NCBI GenBank assembly: GCA_023269615.1
Contig: JAHFSY010000036.1
Span: 1 to 44,577, forward strand
Direction: 5' to 3'
Length of the DNA: 44,577 nt
Origin: Verrucomicrobiota bacterium
GTDB lineage: Bacteria > Verrucomicrobiota > Verrucomicrobiia > JABWAM01
Below the pieces are notes generated by a model. The model saw only the letters and a list, made by a program, of their open reading frames with translations, was not told the DNA's origin and searched no databases. The translations under genes and the position numbers were made by a program. This document shows, piece after piece, positions 1 through 8,767 of this stretch. Positions within the stretch are counted from its first letter, which is position 1, and every line of letters begins with the position of its first letter.

Positions 1-828
1 GAGCGCCTCGCGGATGCGTTTGGGTGCGCGGTACGGGTAATGTTTGCGTGTGAACTTCTGGTATTCTTTCGCGCCCGCGTACCAGTCGCCGGTGTGCGGC
101 ATGAGGGTGAAGGTGGGGCTTTCCCATGTTTCGCCCGGCTCGATGTACGGGTAATGCATCCAACGGATGTTCGCCCGCTCGGCCTTGCGATCGGGACGCT
201 CGACGAGCAGGCCCTGCGTCTTGTAGGTCGGGTCGTGCGAGAACAGGGTGAAGCCGCCTTGTTCGTTCCCATAGTCGAACCATTTCATGTTGAAGCCGGC
301 GGGCAGGTGCAGCCCGTAGGGAAGATAACGATAAAGGGGCATCTCGAAAAAATTCGAGTCGTCCGGCCTCAGCGTGAGTTCCTTGAAAACAAAAATACGG
401 TTCCAGCCGAGCTGAAGGCGTGTTTCGTCCGTGGTGCCCACCGAGCCAAGCCCGAAGATCTGCGGGAAAATGACCTGCGGGATCGGCTGCTCCCATCCGT
501 TGTGGACGCGGGCTTTCAGTTGAAACCCACCGCCTGCAGGAACGATGTCCACCTCGACGCGGATGGGCAGGGAGGCATGAGGGGAAGACAGTTTTGCGTA
601 ATGCAACCGCAGCCCATCTCCCAGCGGCTCGATGTTCGCGTCGCCATGCGTGCCCGCTTCCAGAAAGTTCCCGGTGATTTTTGGCAGGGGAGCGGCCAGG
701 CGCAGGAGTCCCGCCAGCGATTTGCCCGTGATGAAATCCGACCTTGATCCACGAAGCCGCAGCGAAGCGAGTGCGCCGGTGTGGGAATCAATGCCGATCC
801 GTCCTTGTGGAATATTTAAAGTTTTCAT
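1..828 (-). CDS. DUF6259-like carbohydrate-active protein, N-terminal part (cut by window edge)
   Basis: The open frame starts at an ATG (828-826) and runs off the left edge without a stop, giving 276 residues of an incomplete protein. It begins MKTLNIPQGRIGIDSHTG, with no signal peptide. The visible part looks like an all-beta N-terminal domain. Near its end, MPHTGDWYAGAKEY matches LPHAGDWHAGADLY in the full-length protein at 18341-20473, so the two are distant paralogues; in that protein a TIM-barrel-like half follows. I infer a glycoside-hydrolase-like enzyme of the DUF6259 type acting in the cytoplasm. It is the last visible gene of the minus-strand run that starts with lacI, 15 bp after the PhyH stop. 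The family name is from memory; the substrate is unknown. Confidence 0.7.
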   Translation of the reverse strand, partial: MKTLNIPQGRIGIDSHTGALASLRLRGSRSDFITGKSLAGLLRLAAPLPKITGNFLEAGTHGDANIEPLGDGLRLHYAKLSSPHASLPIRVEVDIVPAGGGFQLKARVHNGWEQPIPQVIFPQIFGLGSVGTTDETRLQLGWNRIFVFKELTLRPDDSNFFEMPLYRYLPYGLHLPAGFNMKWFDYGNEQGGFTLFSHDPTYKTQGLLVERPDRKAERANIRWMHYPYIEPGETWESPTFTLMPHTGDWYAGAKEYQKFTRKHYPYRAPKRIREAL

Positions 829-843
829 GGTGTAAGGTGGAGA

Positions 844-1626
844 TCAGGCCGCGCGCTTTTGCACGGCCTCACGCCACGTGGCGTACTCCGGGGTGTCCAC
901 AAAATCCACGAGCGTGGCGCGGCGGCGGTAGGGGACGTAACACCCGAGATGCCAGAGGCAGTTGCGGTAGAGGGCAAAGTCGCCGGGCTCGAGATGGAGG
1001 CGTTGGGCTCCGGGCATGCCATGACAATAAGCGGCGCAGATGCGCTCCGCTTCCTCGGAGGTTTTTCCCGTGGTGACTGGCGCCCGTTCCCGACCCCGGA
1101 ACCATTCCGCTTCACCGGCGAGATCTTTGCGAAGGTGGCTGCCTGGGACGACCCAGGTGGATGAATCCTCGTAGAGCGGGCAGTTGACCTGGTTAAAGTA
1201 CGCATGGTCGAGCTGGTGGGACTCCCAGTCCGCGCGAAACCAGTTCTGTTTTGAAGCGGGGCCCCCATTGTCCCTCCAGTCCCGGTGCCACGCGGTGCAA
1301 TAGGGCGACTCCACAGGCTCGAAGAGGATGCCCAGGCCATCCGTGGTTCCAAATTGGTGGCGGGGACTCAGCACCCTCGTGAGCGCATCGCGTAACCCGG
1401 GCAGTTCGCCAAACTCCTGGAATGGCTTCCAGTCCAGAGCGTCGTACTTGTGCAGAGGCTGAAGCCTTTGCGCCTGGTGCCCCGATTCCCGATGAGCGAT
1501 TTGACGCGCCTTTTCGGCCTCGGCCCGCAGACGGGTCAGAAGGGCGTCGGGGATGATTCCTTTGAACACGGTGTAGCCGTGAGTGAAAAACGATTCAATG
1601 TGGGAGTCGGAAAAGTGGAATGCCAT
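844..1626 (-). CDS. Phytanoyl-CoA dioxygenase (PhyH) family protein
   Basis: This is a 260-residue protein of the Fe(II)/2-oxoglutarate-dependent PhyH family. The iron facial triad is visible as H114-x-D116 (in WHRDW) and H226 (in LWHLG), and an Arg cluster at 234-236 could hold 2-oxoglutarate. The start is the ATG at 1626 (MAFHFSD). The frame stays open upstream to 1890, but that stretch overlaps the next gene and is basic, low-quality sequence. There is no signal peptide. It lies 50 bp after the TIM-barrel-like gene and 15 bp before the DUF6259-like gene, in the same run. PhyH-family proteins in carbohydrate islands are usually uncharacterised; oxidation of a sugar derivative or methyl/alkyl substituent is possible but is inference. 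Confidence 0.85.
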   Translation of the reverse strand: MAFHFSDSHIESFFTHGYTVFKGIIPDALLTRLRAEAEKARQIAHRESGHQAQRLQPLHKYDALDWKPFQEFGELPGLRDALTRVLSPRHQFGTTDGLGILFEPVESPYCTAWHRDWRDNGGPASKQNWFRADWESHQLDHAYFNQVNCPLYEDSSTWVVPGSHLRKDLAGEAEWFRGRERAPVTTGKTSEEAERICAAYCHGMPGAQRLHLEPGDFALYRNCLWHLGCYVPYRRRATLVDFVDTPEYATWREAVQKRAA

Positions 1627-1676
1627 GGTTTGTTCGTGGTGTGTTGATTGAATTGTGCGCGCGGTGGCAGAAATCC

Positions 1677-3275
1677 TCAAAAACTCCCCATGGGATTGTA
1701 GCGCCCGAGCTTCATTCCCTGGATGCGGGTGTAGCGATGGATCACGGGCGACGGGGTGCTTCCCTGCAGCACGCCCTCCACAAATTCGCGTGTGCCGCCT
1801 TTGCGGAGGACGTGCCAGTTGTACGGGTTTTCGGCGTTCGTCTCCGTGTCCCACAGAAAACCGCCGGTGAAACCGGAATCGAGGATGCATTCCTTCAGAT
1901 ACTTCGCCGTTTCCTTGTGGTCGTAGGAGCCGCCCCAGGCGTAGGGGTAGATTTTAGTCTTTCCAGAATCGCGCAGCTTTTTCCATGCGGACGACTTGTG
2001 GCACTGGGACTCCGCAACATGAACCCCGCCGTTGAGCACGCAGATGGATTCGAACATTCCGCGCTCCACCAGCGCGGCCATGTCGAGGCCCCAAACACGG
2101 GCGGATTCAAGATCACCGTTGGCGATGCACGAAAGGGGAAGGTTGCGCCGCTTCAACATCGCATGAACTTTTTCAAGGTAACCGGTGAGAATCGTTGTCC
2201 GCGCCTCGATCATGCCGGGCGAGTCCACCTCCTCGGGAAGTTTTGGACGCCGTCCCTGACGGCGCTCAAACTCGGCGAGGACGGGCTCCTCGCAGATGAG
2301 CATGGGCATGCTGCGGGTGAATGCCAGGCAGAGTCCGTCGGGCTTGTACTGAAGCAACTCCTCCATGTACTCGATCATGTGATCCTGCACCTGGGGGAAG
2401 GCGTAGCTCATGCGCATGATCTCGTCGCCGAATTCATCGCGGCAACGCCATTCGGGATGGTCGGTGAAAAATTTCGATGTGAACATGTGCTCCCATGGGA
2501 AACCGCCGCGGAAAGCCTCCACGCGGATGTAGAAATGAATTTCCATGCCGATCGCCCGGGCGTTCTCCACGGCAGCCTTGAGGATGTCGCCGCCTCCCGC
2601 GATGAATTTGGAAAAGCTGGCGATGTGGTTCCGATCGTCGTTGCGGTTCGCGTGGAGCGGCGTAACCGGGGCGATGGTTCCGACCTTGGTACGATGGCAC
2701 GAGCTGAAGTCCGCGCCGCCCGGGCACCACAGCATGCGAAAATAGTCGCTGTCACGCAGCGCGGTGAAATAACGCGACACGTCGTTCTCGGAGTTGACGC
2801 CGTCCATGGCGATCCACGACCAGCCGTCATTCGAAGCGATCATGTTGCGCGCGCTGCGGTGCGGAATGGCGCACGGCACGGCGCGGATGTAGCCGATGAA
2901 GGCCTCCCTCGTGCGAAAGCCTTCCCTCAGCGCGATGTGCAGGCTCTTGCCGGTGAGGTCGGAGGCATGGAGGCAGCATTCCTGCAGGGCGCCTCCGCCG
3001 TGCCCCGCGATGAATTCCCGCTGGCCATCGCCGTCGAGCCACGCGGTGAGCGCACTGTAGGTGCCCAATGCGAGGTGCAGCGTGTGCATGCCTTTCAAGT
3101 CGAGACGCAGGGTCAACTCCTCGGCCCCGCTGCGGCAACCGGCAGCGAGACCGGTCCCCTTGTTCGCGGCGGTTTCAAACTCAACAGGGATCCAGCCTTC
3201 GCCAACCCCGCGGGCGGGCTTGAATCCGCCGATGACGCGGGAGGGGAGGTCGGTGATGAAGATGTCCTGGTTCAT
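1677..3275 (-). CDS. TIM-barrel glycoside-hydrolase-like protein of unknown specificity
   Basis: This 532-residue protein starts at MNQDIFITD with no signal peptide. The first ~120 residues look like a beta-sandwich. The rest has the layout of family-10-like hydrolase (GHL) TIM barrels: a segment with HPEWRCRDEFG, then MSYAFPQVQDHMIEYM, then DGLCLAFTRSMPM. In related proteins the last motif usually reads DG-hydrophobic-x-D-(F/Y)-x-R; here the Asp is Ala, so an expected acidic residue is missing or has moved. The WDTET motif near residue 486 supplies other acidic residues. It is 54 bp downstream of the BNR gene and 50 bp upstream of PhyH. Glycan hydrolysis is plausible but unproven. Confidence 0.6.
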   Translation of the reverse strand: MNQDIFITDLPSRVIGGFKPARGVGEGWIPVEFETAANKGTGLAAGCRSGAEELTLRLDLKGMHTLHLALGTYSALTAWLDGDGQREFIAGHGGGALQECCLHASDLTGKSLHIALREGFRTREAFIGYIRAVPCAIPHRSARNMIASNDGWSWIAMDGVNSENDVSRYFTALRDSDYFRMLWCPGGADFSSCHRTKVGTIAPVTPLHANRNDDRNHIASFSKFIAGGGDILKAAVENARAIGMEIHFYIRVEAFRGGFPWEHMFTSKFFTDHPEWRCRDEFGDEIMRMSYAFPQVQDHMIEYMEELLQYKPDGLCLAFTRSMPMLICEEPVLAEFERRQGRRPKLPEEVDSPGMIEARTTILTGYLEKVHAMLKRRNLPLSCIANGDLESARVWGLDMAALVERGMFESICVLNGGVHVAESQCHKSSAWKKLRDSGKTKIYPYAWGGSYDHKETAKYLKECILDSGFTGGFLWDTETNAENPYNWHVLRKGGTREFVEGVLQGSTPSPVIHRYTRIQGMKLGRYNPMGSF

Positions 3276-3329
3276 GGCGATGAAGGCTGGAAATTCAACG
3301 GAGGGACGCGCTCTGTCGCGGCCGCGGGG

Positions 3330-5132
3330 TCAAGGGTTGGGTTTTTTGGTTTCAATTTGTTCGATCAACAGCCCCGAGTCATTCAGGTCCTGCGCCGTGG
3401 ATTTGACGCGAACATAGGATGGTCCCCCGCTTGCGCGCAACAGCGGAAGGAACGCGGCGCGTTTTCCGCCCGCCGACACCACGCACTGCTGGCGGGCGCA
3501 GTTCCATTTGAATTCAAGGTCGTGCCATTTTCCGGTCGTGAGCTTCAGAGCGTGTCCGGAAAGTAAGTTGCCTTGCTGATGGTAGGGCGCGACCGCCGGG
3601 CGCGCCGCTGCGCAGCGGACGGCCCGGCGGTCCGTCCCTACCTCGGAATTCAGACTTTCCGGAGACGCTCCCAGGTGATCGTCCAGCTCCAGGTTGAACA
3701 GGCTGTGGAACCAATCCTCGGAATCATACGGGACGGAGAAATGATCGGTGAGGCTGATGCGCGCGCCGCGAAAACCTCTCTTCACCAGGATGCGCATCCG
3801 CAGCGATCCCTTCGCGGTGCAGGGAAAATTCCAGACGGCCGCAGCGGGCCACTCCCTGTGCGTTTTTCGCATGGATAACACGCGGCGACTTTTTTTCTGC
3901 GGATGATTTTGCAGTTCCACGCCTCTGGTTCCGAACGTGGACCACATTTTCAGCCCTTCGGAAAAATCCTCCTTCTGGTTTGTCTCGTAAAGCCACGAAG
4001 GATCCACCAGCAGCGCAGCGTCACGGCTCGCGCCCTGGCCGGTGGACAGGATGATCTTGTTGTCGGTCGTCACGGAGGCAAAGGGATATCCCATGCCGTG
4101 ATCGCCCCAGGGCGGGGGAGGCTTGTCGCGCTCGGGATCCAAAGCCACTTCGCGATGGCCTTTCCATGTCCGTCCGTCATCGTCTGAAATCGCCGCGTGC
4201 ATGATGTGTCTTCCGCCAAATGCGTAGGGGAAACGCAGGCAGTTGTTCCAGAATATCACGAGACGTCCGTCATCGAGGCTGACAATTGCGGGAGGGGAGT
4301 CAGACGAGAGAAGATGTGTTGGCGTCGGAGGTGTCCATGTCGCGCCATCCTCGGAAAATGATTCGTAGAAGCGCCCCATCTGCGTGCGGATCATCATCCA
4401 CGCGCGTCCATCCTTCAATTGCGACACGACGGGCTCGACGGCGCCATAGGCCGAGACGATGTCGGGCACCGGCACATTGACCGGGGTGGGAGATTCTTTC
4501 CATGTCGCGCCGCGGTCATCCGAATAGAGCACCGTGCAATCGTACTGTCCCTTGAAAGTAAACTGGTCCGGCCCCGGCCCGCGGTTGTCCCTCCATTTGC
4601 GCGAGGTGAGAAAGGAGAAGGGGAGCACGATCCGGCCGGAGCGGAGCTGCAGCACGGAGTTGATCGCGCCCGAGTAGCCTGTCCAGAGACGGCGGGGCTG
4701 CGGCCAGCGTGTGCGTCCATGGGTGGAGCGCGTGTGCCAGATGTCGAGACGCTTCTCCCGCAGTTGCCCGGCCTGCGGGCGCTGCTCTTCGCCGGATGGG
4801 AGCTCTTTTCCCTTGGGAGCCGGCACAACACCCGTGTGGGCGTCATTGAGGAAGAAGAGATGCACTTCGCCCTCGTCGTCCACGAGGGCGTCAAAGCCAT
4901 CCTGGCGGAACCACCCGCCGTGCTCGAGCGGCAGGGTGAGGACGTGCTGCTCATCGGTCCAGGTGAGCCCGTGGTCACGGGAGAAACGCGCGGCGATGTG
5001 CTGGCCGGAATAGCGGGCGACACTTTCTTCGGCGCCATCGAGAGGCTTGAAAAAAAATGCCCCGAGCCGTTGATCCGGCAGGCGGACGATATACGGCTTG
5101 TCGGCGAATTTCGCGAGCGGGGTTGGCCTCAT
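3330..5132 (-). CDS. BNR/Asp-box beta-propeller protein (exo-sialidase-like) with C-terminal beta-sandwich
   Basis: The 600-residue protein carries several Asp-box repeats (FSRDHGLTW, YSDDRGATW, SEDGATWT, SDDDGRTWK) in residues 50-350, the mark of the six-bladed sialidase-like propeller. The C-terminal ~200 residues look like a concanavalin/LamG-type beta-sandwich. The N-terminal segment reads YIVRLPDQRLG where true sialidases have F/YRIP, so sialic acid may not be the substrate. I chose the ATG at 5132; an upstream TTG at 5168 is possible. No signal peptide is seen. Residues ~488-528 are encoded by an in-frame 123-bp palindromic element found elsewhere as intergenic DNA. The gene is 38 bp after the pseudopilin gene. 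Confidence 0.75.
   Translation of the reverse strand: MRPTPLAKFADKPYIVRLPDQRLGAFFFKPLDGAEESVARYSGQHIAARFSRDHGLTWTDEQHVLTLPLEHGGWFRQDGFDALVDDEGEVHLFFLNDAHTGVVPAPKGKELPSGEEQRPQAGQLREKRLDIWHTRSTHGRTRWPQPRRLWTGYSGAINSVLQLRSGRIVLPFSFLTSRKWRDNRGPGPDQFTFKGQYDCTVLYSDDRGATWKESPTPVNVPVPDIVSAYGAVEPVVSQLKDGRAWMMIRTQMGRFYESFSEDGATWTPPTPTHLLSSDSPPAIVSLDDGRLVIFWNNCLRFPYAFGGRHIMHAAISDDDGRTWKGHREVALDPERDKPPPPWGDHGMGYPFASVTTDNKIILSTGQGASRDAALLVDPSWLYETNQKEDFSEGLKMWSTFGTRGVELQNHPQKKSRRVLSMRKTHREWPAAAVWNFPCTAKGSLRMRILVKRGFRGARISLTDHFSVPYDSEDWFHSLFNLELDDHLGASPESLNSEVGTDRRAVRCAAARPAVAPYHQQGNLLSGHALKLTTGKWHDLEFKWNCARQQCVVSAGGKRAAFLPLLRASGGPSYVRVKSTAQDLNDSGLLIEQIETKKPNP
3548..3670. repeat. Palindromic element copy A (family I), in frame inside the BNR gene
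   Basis: Outer inverted arms are GAGCGTGTCCGGAAAGT (3548-3564) and its near-complement (3654-3670), 16 of 17 pairing. An inner palindrome runs from GGTAGGGCGCGACC to GGTCCGTCCCTACC (3581-3643). The element is 123 bp, exactly 41 codons, and keeps the host frame open. Its reverse complement is nearly the same as the intergenic copies at 18211-18333 and 26095-26218. Confidence 0.85.
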
Positions 5133-5170
5133 GACGCAATGATCCGGCGTGTGAATGGGGAAACGCAAAC

Positions 5171-5983
5171 TCAGGGATCAGAATAGGCCTTGCTGCCGCC
5201 GGCGCTGGCCGAAGTGAAACTGATGTCCCCGTCGGCGGGAATGAAATTCCATCGAAGGGATTGGCAGTGGCCGTCTACAAAAACGGCATTGATCCGCTTG
5301 AGGCCCTTGTGCCGCGGTGAAAGGTCCTGCTCCTTCCATGTGAAGCGCGAAACGAGAAAGGTGTCAGCTATCAGCATGGTGGAGCCTGGGTTTGGGATCT
5401 CGCCGCGGGTACAACCGGGGAAGACCACATCATTCTCCTGCCCGGCTATGGCGCCGCAGATGCCGTAATCGGTAAACACGCCGCCAACCCCCGTGCTGGC
5501 GGTTACGTCAACCGAATACGTTCCCCGGGCGGATGGACAGAAGAACAGGTTTCCATAAAAAGCCTTGGTGCGGTAATACCCGAGCGTGGTGATCGGAGCT
5601 CCCAGATATCGAATTTCGTTGGCCATCGGAAATGGATTGAGGGCGCCGTCATCCAGGGCTTTTTGCTCGACGGTGCCCTTGACGCCCGCCACGTAGTGAC
5701 GGACATAAGTCGGCCAGGTGCCGTAATAAACTCCCCCCATCGCGGCATTGGTGACATAGGCCATGGGGAAGCGGTCCCTGTATTCGTCCGCGTACATGTG
5801 GGCGGCGAGTGCCAGTTGCTTGAGATTGTTGGCGCAATAGGCGGAGCTTGCGCTCTCCTTGGCATTTCGCAACGAGGGAAGGAGGAGCGCCAAGAGCAGG
5901 CTGATGATGGCCATCACCACCAACAGTTCCACGAGCGTGAAAGCCTTGCGGTGTTTCATGAGGGGCGCGGGATTGGTTTTCAT
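5171..5983 (-). CDS. Type II secretion-like pseudopilin (prepilin N-terminal cleavage/methylation domain)
   Basis: The 270-residue protein has a type III signal peptide: a short basic leader ending KHRKA, predicted cleavage before F15, Glu at mature position 5 (E19), then a hydrophobic helix to about residue 37. The C-terminal part has [11 protein letters not shown]. The usual H-X9-DG motif of this PVC family is here H225-X11-D237-G238, two residues longer. An upstream start at 5983 is favoured because its ATG overlaps the lacI stop by 4 nt (ATGA); an internal Met at residue 9 is an alternative. It should be exported to the periplasm or surface as a pilin-like fibre subunit. Coupling to a LacI regulator and enzymes suggests a role in binding or uptake of the substrate (inference). 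Confidence 0.9.
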   Translation of the reverse strand: MKTNPAPLMKHRKAFTLVELLVVMAIISLLLALLLPSLRNAKESASSAYCANNLKQLALAAHMYADEYRDRFPMAYVTNAAMGGVYYGTWPTYVRHYVAGVKGTVEQKALDDGALNPFPMANEIRYLGAPITTLGYYRTKAFYGNLFFCPSARGTYSVDVTASTGVGGVFTDYGICGAIAGQENDVVFPGCTRGEIPNPGSTMLIADTFLVSRFTWKEQDLSPRHKGLKRINAVFVDGHCQSLRWNFIPADGDISFTSASAGGSKAYSDP

Positions 5984-7059
5984 GACGCTTTGATTTTGGG
6001 TGACTTCCGACCAGCGGGCATCGGGGGCGGGGCGGAGGTTTCCCCCTCGGTGATGGACGGGGGGATCAGCGTGCGGCAGGGGCGGCCCTGGTTTTCCGAG
6101 CCGATGAGTCGCAGCAGCAACTCCATTCCGAGCCGCCCGGATTCCTCCGTGCAGGGGTCCACGAAGGTGACCTTTTGACTCCCTGAGATATTGACGATTC
6201 CAAACGCGAGCATGCTGAAATCCCGTGGAAGCTTCATCCCCAGTTTCCGCGAATGTGCGAGGACAGGTTTTGTGACTGCGAATTCCATTGCCAGGACCGC
6301 TGTGGGGCGGGTTTTCGGATCACCCATGGTTTTTTCAAACTGGGGGATGGCCGAGCTGACGTTCTCCGTCACGAGGCAGATGGGGGCCCGGGCGCCATTT
6401 TCCCTGAGTCTCTCGATGGAAGCGCGGCGGATTTCATCCTGGTACTGGTATTGCCCCGGGCTTGAGATGAAAAGAAAACGGCGGTGTCCCAGCTGCCATA
6501 AATGGTCCACCATGAGACGGCCGACGGCGGGGTAATCCATGTTGATGTTCCAGACAGGCTGGCGGCACTCATGGTCGCCGATGACGAGCAGGGGCGCGTT
6601 TTCCGTGCCGAACGCGTTCACCACCGAATCGTCCACGCGGCCGATGAGGATCCTTCCGTCAATTCCATATCGGTTGATCCAGGGGAGCTGGGATTCGAAG
6701 CCTTTCTGAACCGGCTGGTGGAGCAGCATCTTGCGGTTTCTCGTGGCGAGCTGGGTGATCGCGCCCAGGACCTCCGGATAATGGGCCGTCGCTTCCGAGT
6801 GATCCACCGGGCTGAAGGCAATGAGGTCGGTGGTCACGCGCCCACCTGCGCCTCGGCAATTTCGCGAGAGGGATCGCGCCGAGGGGGAAGGCGTATAGCC
6901 AAGTGTGCGACAGGTGTTCAGCACCCGCTGGCGGGTTTTCGGACTGACCCCTGCCTTGTCATTCAGCGCAAAGGACACCGCCGCAATCGACACCTTGGCG
7001 GCTTGAGCGACATCGTAGATGTTGGGAGCACGACCAGGCGATGAGCTTGTGTTTTTCAT
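5980..7059 (-). CDS. LacI/GalR-family transcriptional regulator
   Basis: The 359-residue protein has the LacI helix-turn-helix at residues 13-33 ([20 protein letters not shown]), followed by the hinge-helix region [11 protein letters not shown] and a periplasmic-binding-protein-like effector domain from ~75 to 340. It is probably a cytoplasmic repressor that senses a sugar or sugar acid. It heads the minus-strand run that continues with pseudopilin (4-nt overlap), BNR, TIM-barrel, PhyH and DUF6259 genes, so it probably controls its own operon. A near-perfect 27-bp palindrome 4 bp upstream of the start (7064-7090) is a good operator candidate. No Shine-Dalgarno sequence is obvious. Confidence 0.92.
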   Translation of the reverse strand: MKNTSSSPGRAPNIYDVAQAAKVSIAAVSFALNDKAGVSPKTRQRVLNTCRTLGYTPSPSARSLSRNCRGAGGRVTTDLIAFSPVDHSEATAHYPEVLGAITQLATRNRKMLLHQPVQKGFESQLPWINRYGIDGRILIGRVDDSVVNAFGTENAPLLVIGDHECRQPVWNINMDYPAVGRLMVDHLWQLGHRRFLFISSPGQYQYQDEIRRASIERLRENGARAPICLVTENVSSAIPQFEKTMGDPKTRPTAVLAMEFAVTKPVLAHSRKLGMKLPRDFSMLAFGIVNISGSQKVTFVDPCTEESGRLGMELLLRLIGSENQGRPCRTLIPPSITEGETSAPPPMPAGRKSPKIKAS

Positions 7060-7063
7060 TTAC

Positions 7064-7090
7064 ATTAAACTCTTAACTTAAGAGCTTAAT
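7064..7090 (-). promoter_or_regulatory. Candidate LacI-family operator palindrome
   Basis: The 13-bp arms ATTAAACTCTTAA and TTAAGAGCTTAAT flank a single central C; 12 of 13 positions pair. It lies between 4 and 31 bp upstream of the lacI ATG, where a bound dimer would overlap transcription or translation start. The size and symmetry suit a LacI-family dimer; the A/T-rich centre differs from the common CG-centred sites. No copy was seen upstream of the other genes here. Confidence 0.6.
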
Positions 7091-7361
7091 TAAAAATCAA
7101 AAAAAAGCAACATCATTTTACGATGCTCGGATGACACTTCAGGCGGAACGATTCCACCACGCCAGCGCCTATGCATTTGGGTTTGGCAATGCAGAGCGGC
7201 TCGTCATTTTTGCGCTTCTTGTGCCTCTTCGCGGCCATATTGCGAAGCACCGAACGCAGAGATTGGCCGCGAAGATGCACAAAAGGTACAAGGCGGCCAA
7301 CAAGCAGCTCCAGACCCACTCCAAATGCGTAAGCCATGCCAACACGCAGGGTCGCGTTCTC
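7091..7361. other. Intergenic region between lacI and the enolase-superfamily gene
   Basis: The stretch next to the operator is A/T-rich with poly-A/T runs, so it should contain the lacI promoter, but no clear -35/-10 pair was found. The rest contains low-quality open frames, including a 74-codon minus frame (7113-7337) with a basic, repeat-like segment and no protein character. I see no RNA gene or terminator. Confidence 0.4.
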
Positions 7362-8681
7362 TCAGATGGAGCTTTTGCGGTATCCCGGCGCTCCAGGTTT
7401 GAACACGTCGGGATTGATGCGCGTGCCCAGGCCTGGGCCGCGTGGGACTGCGATGCATCCATCCTGGATCCGGACCTCGAGGTCAATCAGGTCCTTGTAT
7501 GTATTCTGGATCTGGGCGCGCATCGTTTCCTGGTAGAGCGCGTTCGGCGCGGCGGCGAGGACGTGGAGGCCGGCGATCAGCGTAAGCGGCCCCGTTGCGT
7601 CGTGCATGCTCACAGGCAGGTTGTACGCGCCCGCCATGTGCGCCACGCGATGGCTTGGCGAAATCCCGCCGATCCAGGTCGGATCAATCATGATGTAGTC
7701 GGCGGCGCGCTTTTCGAGCACGGCCGCGTAATCGGGCGCGCTCAGCAACATCTCGCTGGCCGAAATCGGCATGCGGCTCTGACGACGAAAATCGGCCAGC
7801 GTGTCGAGGTTGTCCAGCTTCACAATATCCTCCAGCCACAACGGTCGCAGAGGTCGCAGAGCCTCCGCAATTCGCAGCGCCGCGGGGAGTTGGTAATGGG
7901 CGTGGCCATCAATCATCACCTCGATGTCCATGCCCACGGCCTCCCGGATTTTTTCAAGCGGGCGCAGCGCCTGCCGCAGGTCCGCGTCGCTGATATGCAT
8001 CGGGCCGTGGGTGACGGCGGGAAAGTCCAGGGGCCAGACTTTCATGGCGGTATAACCCAGCCCGATCAATTCCTTCGCCAGCTCGACCGGGTGATGAAAA
8101 TAATTGTAGGAATCGGACAACGGCCCGGGCCGTCCGATCGACCCCATGCCCGGCCATGTGCCGCCCGGTCGCTCGCCGGACTTGGACTGGATGCCGTAGG
8201 AGGGATTTCCACAGCTGTTGTAAACGGGCACGCGATCGCGGACAGGCCCGCCCAGCAGCCGGTACACGGGTTGTTTGCACGCCTGGCCGAGGATGTCCCA
8301 CAGGGCCAGGTCGACCGCCGAGAGCGCCCGGAGCTCCGTGCCCCGCGCGCCGATGTTTGCCAGCCGCTCATAGAGGAAGCGCCATTGCGACTCGATGGCA
8401 AGCGCGTCGGCGCCGAGAAGACGATGCGCCATGAAATCATGGATCATGGCGGTCATGGCGTGGCCGCAGAAGAAGGATTCGCCGTGGCCGACCAGCCCGG
8501 CGTCGGTGTGGATGCGAAGCATCATCAGGTGGGGGGCGAACGATGCGGGGATGGCCGTTTCGATCGCGGTGATCCGCACCGCGCTGTCTTCGAGTGGACA
8601 GGAGGGCAGGTGGCGGCGGGCCGGAATATTGGGCACGCCCGGGGTTTCATCGCCCGCCATGTTGAACGTTTGTCGAGGCAT
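7362..8681 (-). CDS. Mandelate racemase/muconate-lactonizing (enolase superfamily) enzyme, probable sugar-acid dehydratase
   Basis: The 439-residue protein has the enolase-superfamily capping domain (~35-150) and barrel. Metal ligands fit D258 (MIDGHAH), E284 (WLEDIV) and E310 (SASEMLL). A K214-x-W216 motif sits on the second barrel strand, and H360-D361 (SMHDATG) could be the general acid/base dyad. Together these support abstraction of an alpha-proton from a carboxylate, typically dehydration or epimerisation of an aldonic or uronic acid. I chose the ATG at 8681 over a TTG at 8720. It is divergent from the unknown gene at 8768, with 86 bp between. In this island it may convert an acid sugar released by the other enzymes. 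The exact substrate cannot be read from the sequence. Confidence 0.88.
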   Translation of the reverse strand: MPRQTFNMAGDETPGVPNIPARRHLPSCPLEDSAVRITAIETAIPASFAPHLMMLRIHTDAGLVGHGESFFCGHAMTAMIHDFMAHRLLGADALAIESQWRFLYERLANIGARGTELRALSAVDLALWDILGQACKQPVYRLLGGPVRDRVPVYNSCGNPSYGIQSKSGERPGGTWPGMGSIGRPGPLSDSYNYFHHPVELAKELIGLGYTAMKVWPLDFPAVTHGPMHISDADLRQALRPLEKIREAVGMDIEVMIDGHAHYQLPAALRIAEALRPLRPLWLEDIVKLDNLDTLADFRRQSRMPISASEMLLSAPDYAAVLEKRAADYIMIDPTWIGGISPSHRVAHMAGAYNLPVSMHDATGPLTLIAGLHVLAAAPNALYQETMRAQIQNTYKDLIDLEVRIQDGCIAVPRGPGLGTRINPDVFKPGAPGYRKSSI

Positions 8682-8767
8682 GATCGTTTTTTCAGTCAGT
8701 GCTTCTGGATGCTTGAACAATCCTCATTTTGTTTGCAATCCAAACCAATGGACTTCTTATTTGATGC

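Noticed and set aside
1620..3566. Long plus-strand open frame (648 codons) opposite the TIM-barrel-like gene
   Set aside because: It is an antisense shadow in GC-rich DNA; the minus-strand frame has coherent protein motifs and fits the operon, while this one has none. The same applies to plus frames at 7131-8771 and 9637-11784.
3330..5132. Naming the BNR proteins as sialidases (nanH)
   Set aside because: Asp boxes are present, but the F/YRIP motif and a clear Arg triad are not, and Asp boxes occur in many non-sialidase propellers.
7113..7337. 74-codon minus frame between lacI and the enolase-superfamily gene
   Set aside because: Composition is repeat-like and basic (RHKKRKN), with no ribosome binding site or recognisable protein features.
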